From IMG/VR virus record IMGVR_UViG_3300018876_001671, positions 1-36,707 of that record: 36,707 nucleotides of DNA, one strand, 5' to 3'. The DNA comes from a virus. Of the stretch, positions 1 to 8,651 are shown in pieces. How positions within the stretch are numbered: position 1 is the stretch's first letter; every line of letters starts with the position of its first letter. The position numbers and the translations under genes were made by a program. The notes beneath the pieces are model-generated. The model did not search any database. It was not told the DNA's origin and saw nothing but the letters and a program-made list of their open reading frames with translations.

Positions 1-138
1 ACTAAGATTGAACATGCGGCCATCTTTATGTGTAGTAGAGATTGTGATTGGCAACTATGGGAAGTGGGACCAGAGGAATTTAAACAATGGGAAGAAAAAT
101 GGGCAAACAGGGTAGCAGAGTTCTACAACTTGTCATAA
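1..138 (+). CDS. 3' end of an unrecognised protein (partial)
   Basis: The first reading frame is open from the window edge to the TAA at 136-138 and gives 45 residues. The peptide is rich in Trp, Glu and Cys (CSRDCDW near the start, several EEKW-like stretches later). I do not recognise the family, and the start lies outside the window. It reads in the same direction as the following virion-type genes, and a late-promoter octamer overlaps its stop codon, so it probably closes the preceding transcription unit. Confidence 0.6.
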   Translation, partial: TKIEHAAIFMCSRDCDWQLWEVGPEEFKQWEEKWANRVAEFYNLS

Positions 139-141
139 ATA
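134..141 (+). promoter_or_regulatory. T4-type late promoter CATAAATA
   Basis: CATAAATA differs from the T4 late consensus TATAAATA at the first base and overlaps the stop of the upstream partial gene. With T4 spacing, transcription would start near 147, giving a short leader that contains CAGGAG before the ATG at 160. Confidence 0.6.
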
Positions 142-159
142 CTGTATCAGGAGCACGAG

Positions 160-819
160 ATGGCAGATACAAGAACTAGTAAAATTCAAGTAAGGCAGGG
201 CAATTTTGCAGACTTGCCAGTATTAGATCCAGGCGAGATTGGATACGCTAAAGACCAAAGACGTTTGTTTATTGGCAACGACACTGTAAACATTGGTACA
301 GGTAATGGTGTACTAACACAGTTCACAGTGCCTGTTACATTGAGCAAACCTAATATTATTACTGTATTTGCAGCTGGAACCGCTGTTGCCGCCGCAGATT
401 ATACACTGCAAGGCACAACACTCACATTTGCAAGTGCTCCAACTGGTGCAATTACTGTAAGTTTCAACAGTGAGATTGGCATTGTTACTGACTCTACATT
501 ACCAAGTGCAATTGAACTACCTGCCGCAGGATCAACAGCCGATACTGGATTCAGTGTAGACACAACATTGTACAATATTGTAGTTATGGACTACACATTA
601 GAAAGCACAAGCGGTGTAAGAGTCGGACAGTTGCGTTTTGCTACTGATACTAGTGCGTCAACAAGTACAATAGATGATCAATTTACACAAACTGCTGCAG
701 TTGGCATAGTGTTTAATGTTGACATTGCAACTGCAAATACTATGAAACTACAGTACACAGACAGCGACAATAAAATTTCTAAATTCAAATATACATATCA
801 ACTTTGGAACAGCAATTAA
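160..819 (+). CDS. Tail-fibre/baseplate-type virion protein
   Basis: 219 aa. The N-terminal 40 residues (KIQVRQGNFADLP, then GEIGYAKDQRRLFIGND) match a motif common at the start of phage tail-fibre and adhesin proteins, where a short repeat reads roughly as K-I-x-x-R-R-G-x-x-x-x-L-P and G-E-x-G-Y-x-x-D-x-x-x-L-F-I-G. The rest is Thr/Ser/Ala-rich beta-type sequence. There is no signal peptide or membrane segment, as expected for a virion protein. A late promoter and a CAGGAG ribosome site sit directly upstream. The exact virion position is not determinable from sequence alone; fibre or baseplate attachment is inferred from the N-terminal motif. Confidence 0.7.
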   Translation: MADTRTSKIQVRQGNFADLPVLDPGEIGYAKDQRRLFIGNDTVNIGTGNGVLTQFTVPVTLSKPNIITVFAAGTAVAAADYTLQGTTLTFASAPTGAITVSFNSEIGIVTDSTLPSAIELPAAGSTADTGFSVDTTLYNIVVMDYTLESTSGVRVGQLRFATDTSASTSTIDDQFTQTAAVGIVFNVDIATANTMKLQYTDSDNKISKFKYTYQLWNSN

Positions 820-1262
820 TACACACAGCTTGGTTTGAGGCTCCTAGCACTCGGCTGAGCAAATGGCGAATATTTAGGCAAGCGTTAAACACAAACAACA
901 CATATGATGTCTGTGAAACGGTTGTTCAGTGGTGGAAGATGGCACCAATCAGCAGTTGGACTATCGATCCAGTTAACAGTAGCACATGGCCCACACCTTG
1001 GGAAATGTTGCACAGCGGAGATTTTTGTGACAACAGCCTAGCATTAGGTATGAGTTACACTATCTATTATGCAAATGAAACGATACCCAACGAACTGTTG
1101 TACATCGTTGACAGAAAAAAAAGTATACAAAGATTATGTGTGCATATTGACAATAAGTATCTGCTTAACTTCGAACATGGAGCGATAAGTAAATTACCAA
1201 CCAAGGATATGGCAATAACTTATCAAAAGAAAATTGCAGATGTGATAAAACACAACACATAA
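804..1262 (+). CDS. Conserved-looking protein of unknown function
   Basis: About 152 aa if read from TTG at 804, overlapping the upstream gene by 16 nt. The frame has no ATG near its beginning and no clear ribosome site upstream of 804, so the start is uncertain; translational coupling to the upstream gene is possible. The protein is rich in Trp and Tyr (VVQWWKM, SSTWPTPWEML) and has no membrane segment or recognised domain. Its position after a fibre-like gene and before the reductase operon suggests late expression with the virion genes, but no function can be assigned. Confidence 0.6.
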   Translation: MEQQLIHTAWFEAPSTRLSKWRIFRQALNTNNTYDVCETVVQWWKMAPISSWTIDPVNSSTWPTPWEMLHSGDFCDNSLALGMSYTIYYANETIPNELLYIVDRKKSIQRLCVHIDNKYLLNFEHGAISKLPTKDMAITYQKKIADVIKHNT

Positions 1263-1268
1263 CCGATA

Positions 1269-1297
1269 TTGACAGAACAATAAGTACAAGATAGACA
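1269..1297 (+). promoter_or_regulatory. Possible sigma70-like promoter for the nrd operon
   Basis: A perfect TTGACA at 1269-1274 is followed after 17 nt by TAGACA, a poor -10 (3 of 6 matches). It lies in the short gap before nrdA and could drive nrdA-nrdB-grx. The weak -10 keeps this tentative. Confidence 0.35.
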
Positions 1298-1311
1298 AAG
1301 GAAAAACAACG

Positions 1312-3621
1312 ATGAGCGAAATTCAAGTAATCAAACGAAGTGGTGGTAAAGATACATTAGATTTAGAAAAGTTACACAAAGTAGTGTTTCATGCATGCAG
1401 TGACATTAATGGCGTAAGCCCGAGTGAAGTAGAGATTAAAAGTAGTTTACAATTTTATAATGGTATCACCAGTAGTGAGATTCAAGAAACGCTTATCAAA
1501 AGTGCGGCTGATTTAATCAGCGAAGAAACACCAAACTATCAGTGGGTTGCAGGTCGTCTTATTGTGTATCACCTTCGCAAAATGGTTTACGGCGACTATG
1601 ACCCATGGCCATTGCTAGACATTGTGAGACGCAATGTAGAAGAAGGATGGTATGATCCTGCACTATTAGAAGATTACACACAAGAAGAATGGAACGAATT
1701 AAACAACTTTGTAAAGCATGACAGAGATGAAAACTTTACATATGCCGCTATGGAACAATTCCGTGGCAAATATCTTGTACAAAATCGTGTAACAAATGAA
1801 ATTAAAGAAACACCGCAAGTAGCATACATGTTAATTGCAGCAACATTATTTGCAGATTATCCAAAAGAAACACGTATGCGTTGGGTAAAGGAATATTATG
1901 ATGCAGTTAGCAATTTTTATATCAGTTTGCCTACTCCTGTTATGGCAGGTGTTAGGACACCTCAGCGACAGTTCAGCAGTTGTGTACTCATTGAAAGTGA
2001 TGACAGCTTGGATAGCATTAACGCTACTACTAGCAGCATTGTTAAGTATGTTAGCCAAAAGGCAGGCATTGGCATCGGAGCAGGAAGTATTAGAGCACTC
2101 GGTAGCCCAATCCGCAAAGGAGACGCTTACCATACAGGAGTTATTCCGTTCTATAAAATGTTCCAAAGCGCCACAAGAAGCTGTAGCCAAGGAGGTGTGC
2201 GCAACGGAGCCGCCACACTGTACTATCCAATTTGGCATTATGAAGTTGAAGATCTGCTAGTACTCAAAAACAACAAAGGTACAGAAGAGAATCGTGTACG
2301 TCAAATGGACTATGGTGTTCAATTCAACAAGTTGTTTTATGAAAGATTAATTAGTAACGGACAAATTACATTGTTCAGCCCAAGTGATGTTCCAGGTCTA
2401 TACGAAGCATTTTTTGCAGATCAAGACAAGTTTAGAGAACTATACGAACGTGCAGAACGTAATACAAAACTACGCAAGAAAACTATTAGTGCAACTGAAT
2501 TGTTTAGTCAATTTATGGAAGAGCGTAAAAACACAGGACGCATTTACTTACAGAATGTAGATAATGCAAATGAACACGGTTCATTTAAACCAGACCTAGC
2601 ACCAATCAGACAAAGTAACCTATGTGCAGAGATCGATTTGCCTACAAAACCGTTAACTGATTTTAACGATGACGAAGGTGAGATTGCACTGTGTACACTG
2701 AGTGCTATTAATTGGGGTAACATCAAAAAACCAGAAGACTTTGCAAAGCCATGTGAGCTAGCAGTACGTGGACTTGATGCACTACTCAGCTATCAAAACT
2801 ATCCAGTCAAAGCGGCAGAACGTGCTACAGCAGGCAGACGTCCACTGGGTGTAGGTATTATTAACCTTGCGTATTGGATGGCCAAGAATGGCATGACATA
2901 CAGCAATCCAGACTTAGAAATGATTGATACATTTGCTGAGGCTTGGAGTTACTATCTAATCAAAGCAAGTGCAGACCTAGCAGTAGAGCAAGGTGCATGC
3001 TTGTGGAACAATGAAACAAAGTATAGTGATGGTATTACACCTAACCAAACATACAAAACAGATGTAGATGAACTAGTACCACACAAAGAGCGTATGCCTT
3101 GGAGAGAGCTAAGAGAACAACTCAAAGCTACAGGTATTCGTAACAGTACACTAATGGCTCTTATGCCTGCTGAAACATCAGCACAGATTTCAAATGCTAC
3201 AAACGGTATTGAGCCACCACGTAGTTTGGTAAGTGTTAAACAAAGTAAACACGGCATACTAAAACAAGTTGTGCCTGGCATCCATCATCTTAAAAACAAG
3301 TATGAGCTGTTGTGGGATCAGCGTAGTCCAGAAGGCTATATGACTATTATGGCTATACTACAAAAGTATATTGACCAAGGTATCAGTGTAAACACAAGTT
3401 ACAATCCTGTGTTCTATGAAGATGAAAAGATCAGCATGAGTGAAATGCTTAGACATTTAATGATCTTTTACAAATACGGCGGCAAGCAATTATACTATTT
3501 CAACACATATGATGGTCAAGGCGAAATAGATATTGACAAACTTAACGAACCTGCTAATATAGAGATCGATGATGAATATCAAATTGAAGATGAAGAAGCC
3601 TGCGACAGCTGCACAATTTAA
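1312..3621 (+). CDS. nrdA: Class Ia ribonucleoside-diphosphate reductase, alpha subunit
   Basis: 769 aa, full length. It reduces NDPs to dNDPs for phage DNA synthesis, in complex with NrdB. An ATP-cone occupies the N terminus (VIKRSGGKDTLDLEKLHKVV). The active-site features are visible: Cys in QFSSCVL, the N-L-C-x-E loop (SNLCAEIDLP), Cys in EIALCTLSAINWG, and a C-terminal redox pair CDSC in the last residues. The C-terminal pair is spaced CxxC, tighter than in E. coli NrdA. ATG 1312 is preceded by AAAGGA. nrdB follows 9 nt later and a glutaredoxin overlaps nrdB, so the three form an operon. Ribonucleotide reductase genes are standard in T4-like phages. Confidence 0.97.
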   Translation: MSEIQVIKRSGGKDTLDLEKLHKVVFHACSDINGVSPSEVEIKSSLQFYNGITSSEIQETLIKSAADLISEETPNYQWVAGRLIVYHLRKMVYGDYDPWPLLDIVRRNVEEGWYDPALLEDYTQEEWNELNNFVKHDRDENFTYAAMEQFRGKYLVQNRVTNEIKETPQVAYMLIAATLFADYPKETRMRWVKEYYDAVSNFYISLPTPVMAGVRTPQRQFSSCVLIESDDSLDSINATTSSIVKYVSQKAGIGIGAGSIRALGSPIRKGDAYHTGVIPFYKMFQSATRSCSQGGVRNGAATLYYPIWHYEVEDLLVLKNNKGTEENRVRQMDYGVQFNKLFYERLISNGQITLFSPSDVPGLYEAFFADQDKFRELYERAERNTKLRKKTISATELFSQFMEERKNTGRIYLQNVDNANEHGSFKPDLAPIRQSNLCAEIDLPTKPLTDFNDDEGEIALCTLSAINWGNIKKPEDFAKPCELAVRGLDALLSYQNYPVKAAERATAGRRPLGVGIINLAYWMAKNGMTYSNPDLEMIDTFAEAWSYYLIKASADLAVEQGACLWNNETKYSDGITPNQTYKTDVDELVPHKERMPWRELREQLKATGIRNSTLMALMPAETSAQISNATNGIEPPRSLVSVKQSKHGILKQVVPGIHHLKNKYELLWDQRSPEGYMTIMAILQKYIDQGISVNTSYNPVFYEDEKISMSEMLRHLMIFYKYGGKQLYYFNTYDGQGEIDIDKLNEPANIEIDDEYQIEDEEACDSCTI

Positions 3622-3630
3622 GGAAATAAT

Positions 3631-4770
3631 ATGAGCGTATTAAATGAACAACAACGAAACAAGCATCTCGAAAGTTTGATGTTTTTAGACCCTAATGGCG
3701 GCGTCGACATCCAGCGTTACGATGCATTAAAATATAAACAGTTTGACAAATTAACAGACAAACAACTAGGATTCTTCTGGCGTCCGGAAGAAGTTGATGT
3801 ACTAAAAGATAGTGCAGACTTTAAACAATTGACTGAACATGAGAAACACATCTTTACAAGTAATCTCAAAAGACAAATCTTGTTGGACAGTGTACAAGGT
3901 CGTGCGCCAGCTGATAGTTTTAATCCACTAGTAAGTTTACCTGAACTTGAAAACTGGGTAACAACGTGGACGTTTAATGAAACTATCCACAGTCGCAGTT
4001 ACACACATATTATCCGTAACATCTACAGCAATCCAAGTATTGTGTTTGACGAAATGATGGACATTGCAGAGATTATGGATTGTGCAACTGATATTAGTAA
4101 GCACTATGACGACCTTATTGAAATGGGCATGTGGTATAATCTTCTCGGAGAAGGCACACACCAAATTGTTTCTAATCGTAAAGCACGTAATGTTGTAGTG
4201 GACAAATATGAACTTAAAAAACTAATCTGGAAAGCTATGATGAGTGTAAACATTCTAGAAGGCGTTCGCTTTTACGTGTCGTTCGCATGTAGCTGGGCAT
4301 TTGCTGAACTTAAAAAGATGGAAGGCAATGCTAAGATTATTAAACTTATTTGTAGAGATGAGAATGTACACTTAGGTAGTACCCAAACGTTACTTAAACT
4401 GATGCCCAAAGATGATCCTGACTTTGCACGTATCCAAGAAGAAACTCAGGACGAAATGGTACAACTATTTGTGGATGCAGTGGATCAAGAAAAAGCATGG
4501 GCTGATTATTTGTTTAAAGACGGATCGATGATTGGGCTAAATGCACAATTGTTGCATGAATATGTAGAATGGACTGCTAACAAACGTATGATAGCGGCAG
4601 GACTACCTAGCCCGTACAAAGGCGGTAGTAATCCTCTGCCATGGACACAAAAGTGGATTGCAGGTGCAGAAGTACAAGTAGCACCACAAGAAACAGAAAT
4701 TAGTAGTTATGTTATTGGCGGTACAAAACAGGATGTGAACGGAAGCACATTCCAAGGAATGAAACTTTGA
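3631..4770 (+). CDS. nrdB: Class Ia ribonucleoside-diphosphate reductase, beta (radical) subunit
   Basis: 379 aa. The small subunit carries the di-iron centre and tyrosyl radical passed to NrdA. Expected ligands are visible: Asp in LLDSVQGR, Glu and His plus the radical Tyr in NETIHSRSYTHI, Glu in NILEGVRFY, and Glu/His in CRDENVHLG. A helical ferritin-like fold of normal length follows from the family. ATG 3631 lies 9 nt after nrdA with AAGGAA upstream. The stop TGA overlaps the TTG start of the glutaredoxin (TTGA), which indicates tight coupling of the three genes. Confidence 0.97.
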   Translation: MSVLNEQQRNKHLESLMFLDPNGGVDIQRYDALKYKQFDKLTDKQLGFFWRPEEVDVLKDSADFKQLTEHEKHIFTSNLKRQILLDSVQGRAPADSFNPLVSLPELENWVTTWTFNETIHSRSYTHIIRNIYSNPSIVFDEMMDIAEIMDCATDISKHYDDLIEMGMWYNLLGEGTHQIVSNRKARNVVVDKYELKKLIWKAMMSVNILEGVRFYVSFACSWAFAELKKMEGNAKIIKLICRDENVHLGSTQTLLKLMPKDDPDFARIQEETQDEMVQLFVDAVDQEKAWADYLFKDGSMIGLNAQLLHEYVEWTANKRMIAAGLPSPYKGGSNPLPWTQKWIAGAEVQVAPQETEISSYVIGGTKQDVNGSTFQGMKL

Positions 4771-5042
4771 TAACACTTTACAGTAAACCACTGTGTCCTT
4801 ATTGTGACATGGCAAAAACTTATCTGAAAAACAATAATATACAATACGAAGAAATACGAGTGGATACCAATACAGAAGCTAGAGAGTTTTTGATCAATGA
4901 AGGGCATAGAACTATGCCTCAAATATATCATAACGGAAAACTCTTAGTTTCTGGCGGAGGGCAAGCACTTGTTCGTATGGATCCAAATCAAGTTAAAAAA
5001 CTCATAGGAGAAATTATAGATGTTGGTGATATCCAATTATAA
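4767..5042 (+). CDS. Glutaredoxin
   Basis: 91 aa. A dithiol glutaredoxin with the classic CPYC active site near the N terminus (LYSKPLCPYCDMA), the TMPQIY cis-Pro loop, and a C-terminal GGGQAL GSH-binding region. It is the likely electron donor to the phage NrdAB reductase, like T4 NrdC. The start is TTG at 4767 inside a TTGA overlap with nrdB; AAGGAA lies 8 nt upstream and no ATG is available before the conserved core. The weak start may hold its level below that of the reductase. Confidence 0.92.
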   Translation: MITLYSKPLCPYCDMAKTYLKNNNIQYEEIRVDTNTEAREFLINEGHRTMPQIYHNGKLLVSGGGQALVRMDPNQVKKLIGEIIDVGDIQL

Positions 5043-5337
5043 AAAAGGTGATACAGTTAGTATCAAATTAAGCACAGGCGAGGAGTTAGTTGCACGTTTC
5101 GACAGTAGCGATGCAGATGCTATCAAAGTTGTAAAGCCTTGTGTAATTACACTTAACCCGCAAAACGGACAAGCTATGCTTATTCCGTGGCTTATGAGTA
5201 TCGACACAGCAAGTAGTGATCCAGTACAGATTCACAAAACACATGTAATTGCTACAAACAAACCAAACAAAGGTTTGGGAGACGCATATATGCAAAGTAC
5301 AACAGGCATTGCACCGGCTAGTTCACTGCAACTATAA
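5020..5337 (+). CDS. Small unknown protein with possible Sm-like barrel
   Basis: 105 aa. ATG 5020 lies inside the end of the glutaredoxin gene (23-nt overlap) with GGAG 9 nt upstream. The first 60 residues (KKGDTVSIKLSTGEELVAR, then PCVITLNPQNG and MLIPWLMSI) look like a short five-stranded beta barrel of the Sm/Hfq type, where G-D-x-V-x-I-K-L-x-x-G-E-E-L opens the first strands. This is a pattern-level inference; no family is assigned. The C-terminal tail is low-complexity. The gene sits at the junction between the reductase operon and the virion genes, with a late promoter just after its coding region begins to end. Confidence 0.65.
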   Translation: MLVISNYKKGDTVSIKLSTGEELVARFDSSDADAIKVVKPCVITLNPQNGQAMLIPWLMSIDTASSDPVQIHKTHVIATNKPNKGLGDAYMQSTTGIAPASSLQL

Positions 5338-5340
5338 ATA
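5333..5340 (+). promoter_or_regulatory. T4-type late promoter TATAAATA, leaderless geometry
   Basis: A perfect TATAAATA overlaps the stop of the upstream gene and is followed by GTTGT and then the ATG at 5346. With T4 spacing (start six bases after the octamer) the first transcribed base is the A of the ATG, so the PAAR gene would be read from a leaderless mRNA. Confidence 0.75.
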
Positions 5341-5345
5341 GTTGT

Positions 5346-5666
5346 ATGGCATCATTTGTACACAGACAGGGCGATACTAGAAGTTGCGGCGCAACTACAA
5401 TAACACGAGTAACAGATGTTCGTGTAAACGGTAGACCCATAAGTGTGGACAACGATCCAAACACACATGGCGGCGGCAATTTAAAAGCAAGCGTAACAGT
5501 AGGACATGTCAGAGCAAACAGTATTCCTGTGATACTAAATGGTGATAGTGCAAGTGCTGATAATCTCTGTCCTATTCCAGGCGGCAATCATTGTTCACCT
5601 AGTGCAACAAGTGCAAGTCCTGATGTTAGAGCAGGCGGCTATAGTCCAGCGAGCGGTCCACAATGA
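5346..5666 (+). CDS. PAAR-repeat spike-tip protein
   Basis: 106 aa. The Gly/Ala/Ser-rich sequence with regularly spaced His and Cys (FVHRQGD, THGGG, VGHVRA, CPIPGGNHCSPS) matches the PAAR fold, which caps the membrane-piercing spike of contractile tails (T4 gp5.4) with a zinc-stabilised cone. No SD sequence precedes the ATG; instead TATAAATA sits 5 nt upstream, predicting a leaderless transcript. The stop overlaps the next virion gene by 4 nt (ATGA), so the two are co-translated. Function and location (tail tip) follow from the family. Confidence 0.85.
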   Translation: MASFVHRQGDTRSCGATTITRVTDVRVNGRPISVDNDPNTHGGGNLKASVTVGHVRANSIPVILNGDSASADNLCPIPGGNHCSPSATSASPDVRAGGYSPASGPQ

Positions 5667-8212
5667 GTTTTAAAGATTTTCCAAATGGTCTAAATGACCT
5701 TAATGAATACTTAGATGCACGGCATCATATCAGCGGTACAACTGGCAGTGGAACAGATTCACTCAAAGTTGTTGCTAGTGCTGAATATAGTTTTACACTC
5801 AGAGAACTTCTTTGCGGTATGCTCAGTGGTAATGGACTTAAATTACCAAACGTACAATTGTGTATGCATGCTAATATCAATGCATTGTTGGGTATTCCAG
5901 GATTGCAAAGCGAACTACACGATGCTCTGACAGAGCTAGTAGGCAGTGTTGAACAATTTATGGATCACACCAAATTGGACAGTGTACTAGGACGTCTAAA
6001 TGGTGTACTAGCAGAAGCACAAAACGTTGCAAACTTGATCAACTTCTGTGCAACACCTGTAAATCCAATTGCTATTCCAAACATGCTAGAACGTGCTATG
6101 GGTAGTTTCCTTGGTGCTGGTAAAGACATCATTGACCAAATCGGCGGTATTGCTCCTGAGAATGTGTGTGCATGTATTGGCCCAAGTGGCTTTAATGCAA
6201 GTGTGTTTAATGGCGGAATACTTGGTACTATTGCAAATAACATCAACGACATTAATGCAGGAAATCTTGGACAAAGTGTTATTGACAGTATAAGAGCTGA
6301 CATTTCTAATGTTACAGGCGGCATTACCAATCTTATAAACTTTGAAAACAACATCAACGGCAGTTATGCACAAGGCGGTAGTCAATTTGCAACACCAGAC
6401 TCTGGATGTAATACACAAATTGGTGTTCTACACAATTCAAACACAGGCGGAGTTAGCGGTAATGCAAGACTTGTAAGTCAACTTAAAAGTTTATATGATA
6501 GATTGGGTGCATATCCTGTACAGTACAGTTTGGGGTCTGGCACAGGTACCACAGGTACAGGACATCAATATGATTCAAACGGTGACCGTATACTGCAAGG
6601 AGAAGTGATAGAGTATCCGAATATATTCCACTTGTTACTTGAAGATAGCTTACTTGAAATTATACAGCGTGATGATAATCCCAATCCTACAGTAGACAAT
6701 CAAACACCTGTGTACGATTACTGTGGCAATATTATCGGATATACCAGCAACTTTGCACAAAGAGAAACAACATCAAGTGAAGGTTCAACTCCTACTGTGC
6801 CAAACAGTCCTGGATATAATGCAGGCGGACTTGTAACAGATTCTAGTAATATTGCTAGTAGCGGAGGTGCAGGCGATACAACTGTAATCAACAATTTTAA
6901 CAACAGTGGAAACACACTGTTTGTTGTAGGCAGCGAAAGTGCAATGCTTAGTGTAAATGCCGCAACAAATGATATTGTAGTACGCAGTGATATCTTAACC
7001 ATATTCACTAGAAAAGATACAAATCAGTTTAGTACAGGAACTATCAATGATTTTCAACAAGCCACAAGTACACTGTTTGACTTTCTTAATAATCTGAATG
7101 TAGAATCAGGAAACGGACTTGTTGTAAAAGATGCAGGCGTTAGTAGAGCTAGAAGTGTTGTTGGCGGCGCTGGTCAAATACAAGTTACAAATGGTGACGG
7201 CGCAGGTGGTGATATTCAAATTGACCTACAACCAAACACAAGATTTCCAGGCACTGCGGCTATTAAGATACCAGCTGGAAACACTAGTCAAAGACCTAAT
7301 ACTGAAGTAGGCGAAATACGTTATAACACTGACACACATGTTATCGAAGGTTACTTTGGTGATACAGGTACTTGGAAAGTAATTGGCCCTAATTCAATAA
7401 ACTTTAGTATACAAACTGCACTTAATTTAGGTAGTGGACAACAAGTATTCAAACAACTTAACGGTACAGAACTACAGTTTAGAACAATTACATCAGCTGG
7501 AGGTATTGCACTTACCAGTAGTGGCACAGAAATACAAGTAACTGATACAATAACATCGAGTAATGTAGGCAGTGGTGGTCAAATATTTAAAACAAGAAAT
7601 GCAAATAACTTTGCATTTAGAACACTCACTAGCACAGATAGTAGTGTTACAATTACACAAAATACAGACACAGTTGATCTAAGTGGAGATCCCGATGTAC
7701 GCAAAAGTGATGCTGTACAGACAACAGACGGCACTGCGGTTGCTGTTAATTTTCATGGCGGCACTATTTCTCCAGCAAATGGAAAAACTTGGTTCTTTGA
7801 CATACGTGCAATTGGTGTTGCTACAAGTGGAGAAAAACAAGCATTTAAGATTGAAGGTGTAGTAACAAATGTTGCTGGATCACAATCAATAGTTGGCACT
7901 AACAATAAAGTTGATTATGTACGTTCAGGAACAGCAGACCTAGCACAAACACCCTGGGATCCAATGGCAAGTTATAATTCAAGCGATGTAGTTGAATATG
8001 ACTTGAACGTATACACAGCCAACAACAATATCACAGGAGGAGCTCTTAGCAGTAACTTACCTCCTGATCAAGATTCAACAAACTGGACACTGAGTTATTC
8101 AGGATGGAACGTTACGGCAGAAGTGGTTGGCGGCAGTTTCAGTATTAGAGTAAAAGGTACAGCAGGTAAAACTGTTGATTGGAAGCTAAGATTTACCAAA
8201 GTTGAAGTATAA
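5663..8212 (+). CDS. Large virion structural protein, probably tail/baseplate
   Basis: 849 aa, overlapping the PAAR gene by ATGA. The first 250 residues are helical with several Cys (LPNVQLCMH, ENVCACIGPSG). Long Asn/Gly/Ser/Thr-rich beta-type stretches follow, and the C-terminal 150 residues resemble a receptor-binding or fibre head region. There is no signal peptide or membrane segment. Its place directly behind the spike-tip gene and its composition suggest a tail-associated structural protein, of a kind seen in marine T4-like phages. I cannot name a T4 counterpart. Confidence 0.7.
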   Translation: MSFKDFPNGLNDLNEYLDARHHISGTTGSGTDSLKVVASAEYSFTLRELLCGMLSGNGLKLPNVQLCMHANINALLGIPGLQSELHDALTELVGSVEQFMDHTKLDSVLGRLNGVLAEAQNVANLINFCATPVNPIAIPNMLERAMGSFLGAGKDIIDQIGGIAPENVCACIGPSGFNASVFNGGILGTIANNINDINAGNLGQSVIDSIRADISNVTGGITNLINFENNINGSYAQGGSQFATPDSGCNTQIGVLHNSNTGGVSGNARLVSQLKSLYDRLGAYPVQYSLGSGTGTTGTGHQYDSNGDRILQGEVIEYPNIFHLLLEDSLLEIIQRDDNPNPTVDNQTPVYDYCGNIIGYTSNFAQRETTSSEGSTPTVPNSPGYNAGGLVTDSSNIASSGGAGDTTVINNFNNSGNTLFVVGSESAMLSVNAATNDIVVRSDILTIFTRKDTNQFSTGTINDFQQATSTLFDFLNNLNVESGNGLVVKDAGVSRARSVVGGAGQIQVTNGDGAGGDIQIDLQPNTRFPGTAAIKIPAGNTSQRPNTEVGEIRYNTDTHVIEGYFGDTGTWKVIGPNSINFSIQTALNLGSGQQVFKQLNGTELQFRTITSAGGIALTSSGTEIQVTDTITSSNVGSGGQIFKTRNANNFAFRTLTSTDSSVTITQNTDTVDLSGDPDVRKSDAVQTTDGTAVAVNFHGGTISPANGKTWFFDIRAIGVATSGEKQAFKIEGVVTNVAGSQSIVGTNNKVDYVRSGTADLAQTPWDPMASYNSSDVVEYDLNVYTANNNITGGALSSNLPPDQDSTNWTLSYSGWNVTAEVVGGSFSIRVKGTAGKTVDWKLRFTKVEV

Positions 8213-8215
8213 ATA
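8208..8215 (+). promoter_or_regulatory. Perfect late-promoter octamer over a stop codon
   Basis: TATAAATA overlaps the stop of the 849-aa virion gene. Transcription would start near 8221, about 140 nt before the ATG at 8361. It may add late transcription to the next operon, which also has an early-type promoter. Confidence 0.5.
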
Positions 8216-8218
8216 CTA

Positions 8219-8299
8219 TGTCAAGAATTAATTTGTCTTTTTTGCATCTTTTTTCTTGACAATCAAGTCGTCTTGCCATAAACTCTTACTATAGTAAGA
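8219..8299 (+). promoter_or_regulatory. Sigma70-like promoter with palindromic operators
   Basis: This 148-nt gap holds TTGACA at 8256-8261, then after 17 nt TAAACT (4 of 6). Three dyads overlap it. TGTCAAGAA (8219-8227) is a perfect inverted copy of TTCTTGACA (8253-8261), which includes the -35. AAGTCGTCTT (8265-8274) resembles the AAGACGTCTT palindrome in two promoters downstream. TCTTACTATAGTAAGA (8284-8299) is a perfect 16-bp palindrome without a loop, as expected for a dimeric DNA-binding protein rather than an RNA hairpin. The arrangement suggests a regulated promoter for the genes from 8361. From 8300 to 8360 I see only a leader with AAGAGAGG. Confidence 0.6.
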
Positions 8300-8360
8300 A
8301 TGAATGGAAAGATGTCATGGCACATAATAGAACTAACATAGGCAAAGAGAGGCTAAAAAA

Positions 8361-8651
8361 ATGAGGTCAAAAGACACTGGCAATGGAAGAAGAATACTCG
8401 CAAAAGTAGAAGTCCCACTAAGTGTAGAAGACATTGCGACTTATGCACTAAGATATTTGGATGAAGTGGGAGACGATGATCCAAAAGATACCATTATTAA
8501 CAGCAATAAACGTGAAATATTTAACATGGCTAAGGGTGCTATTTTCCGTTGGGGAACAGAAGAACCTAAAGTATACATTGCAGAAAATATGAATGGGCAT
8601 TTCCAACCAATTGAACAAATAGTAAGACACAAGTTTCCGGAGTGTGATTAA
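8361..8651 (+). CDS. Small unknown protein
   Basis: 96 aa. It has a charged N terminus (RSKDTGNGRRILAKVEVPL) and a mostly helical middle with an acidic run (YLDEVGDDDPKD). No signal, membrane segment or recognised domain is seen. It is the first gene after the palindrome-rich promoter, and its TAA overlaps the next ATG (TAATG), so it is coupled to the following gene. An early or middle regulatory or host-takeover role is possible from position only. Confidence 0.7.
   Translation: MRSKDTGNGRRILAKVEVPLSVEDIATYALRYLDEVGDDDPKDTIINSNKREIFNMAKGAIFRWGTEEPKVYIAENMNGHFQPIEQIVRHKFPECD

Noticed and set aside
1846-2260. ORFs of 120-130 codons on both strands inside nrdA.
   Set aside because: They are shadows of the nrdA frame, without ribosome sites, and the nrdA protein is intact across the region.
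5965-6418. Minus-strand ORFs of 110-130 codons within the large virion gene.
   Set aside because: No ribosome sites or promoters, and low-complexity composition expected from reverse reading of a Gly/Asn-rich gene.
8218-8259. A 13-codon ORF directly after the late octamer at 8208.
   Set aside because: Only 2 nt separate the octamer and ATG, which does not match the 5-nt leaderless spacing, and the sequence overlaps the inverted repeat.
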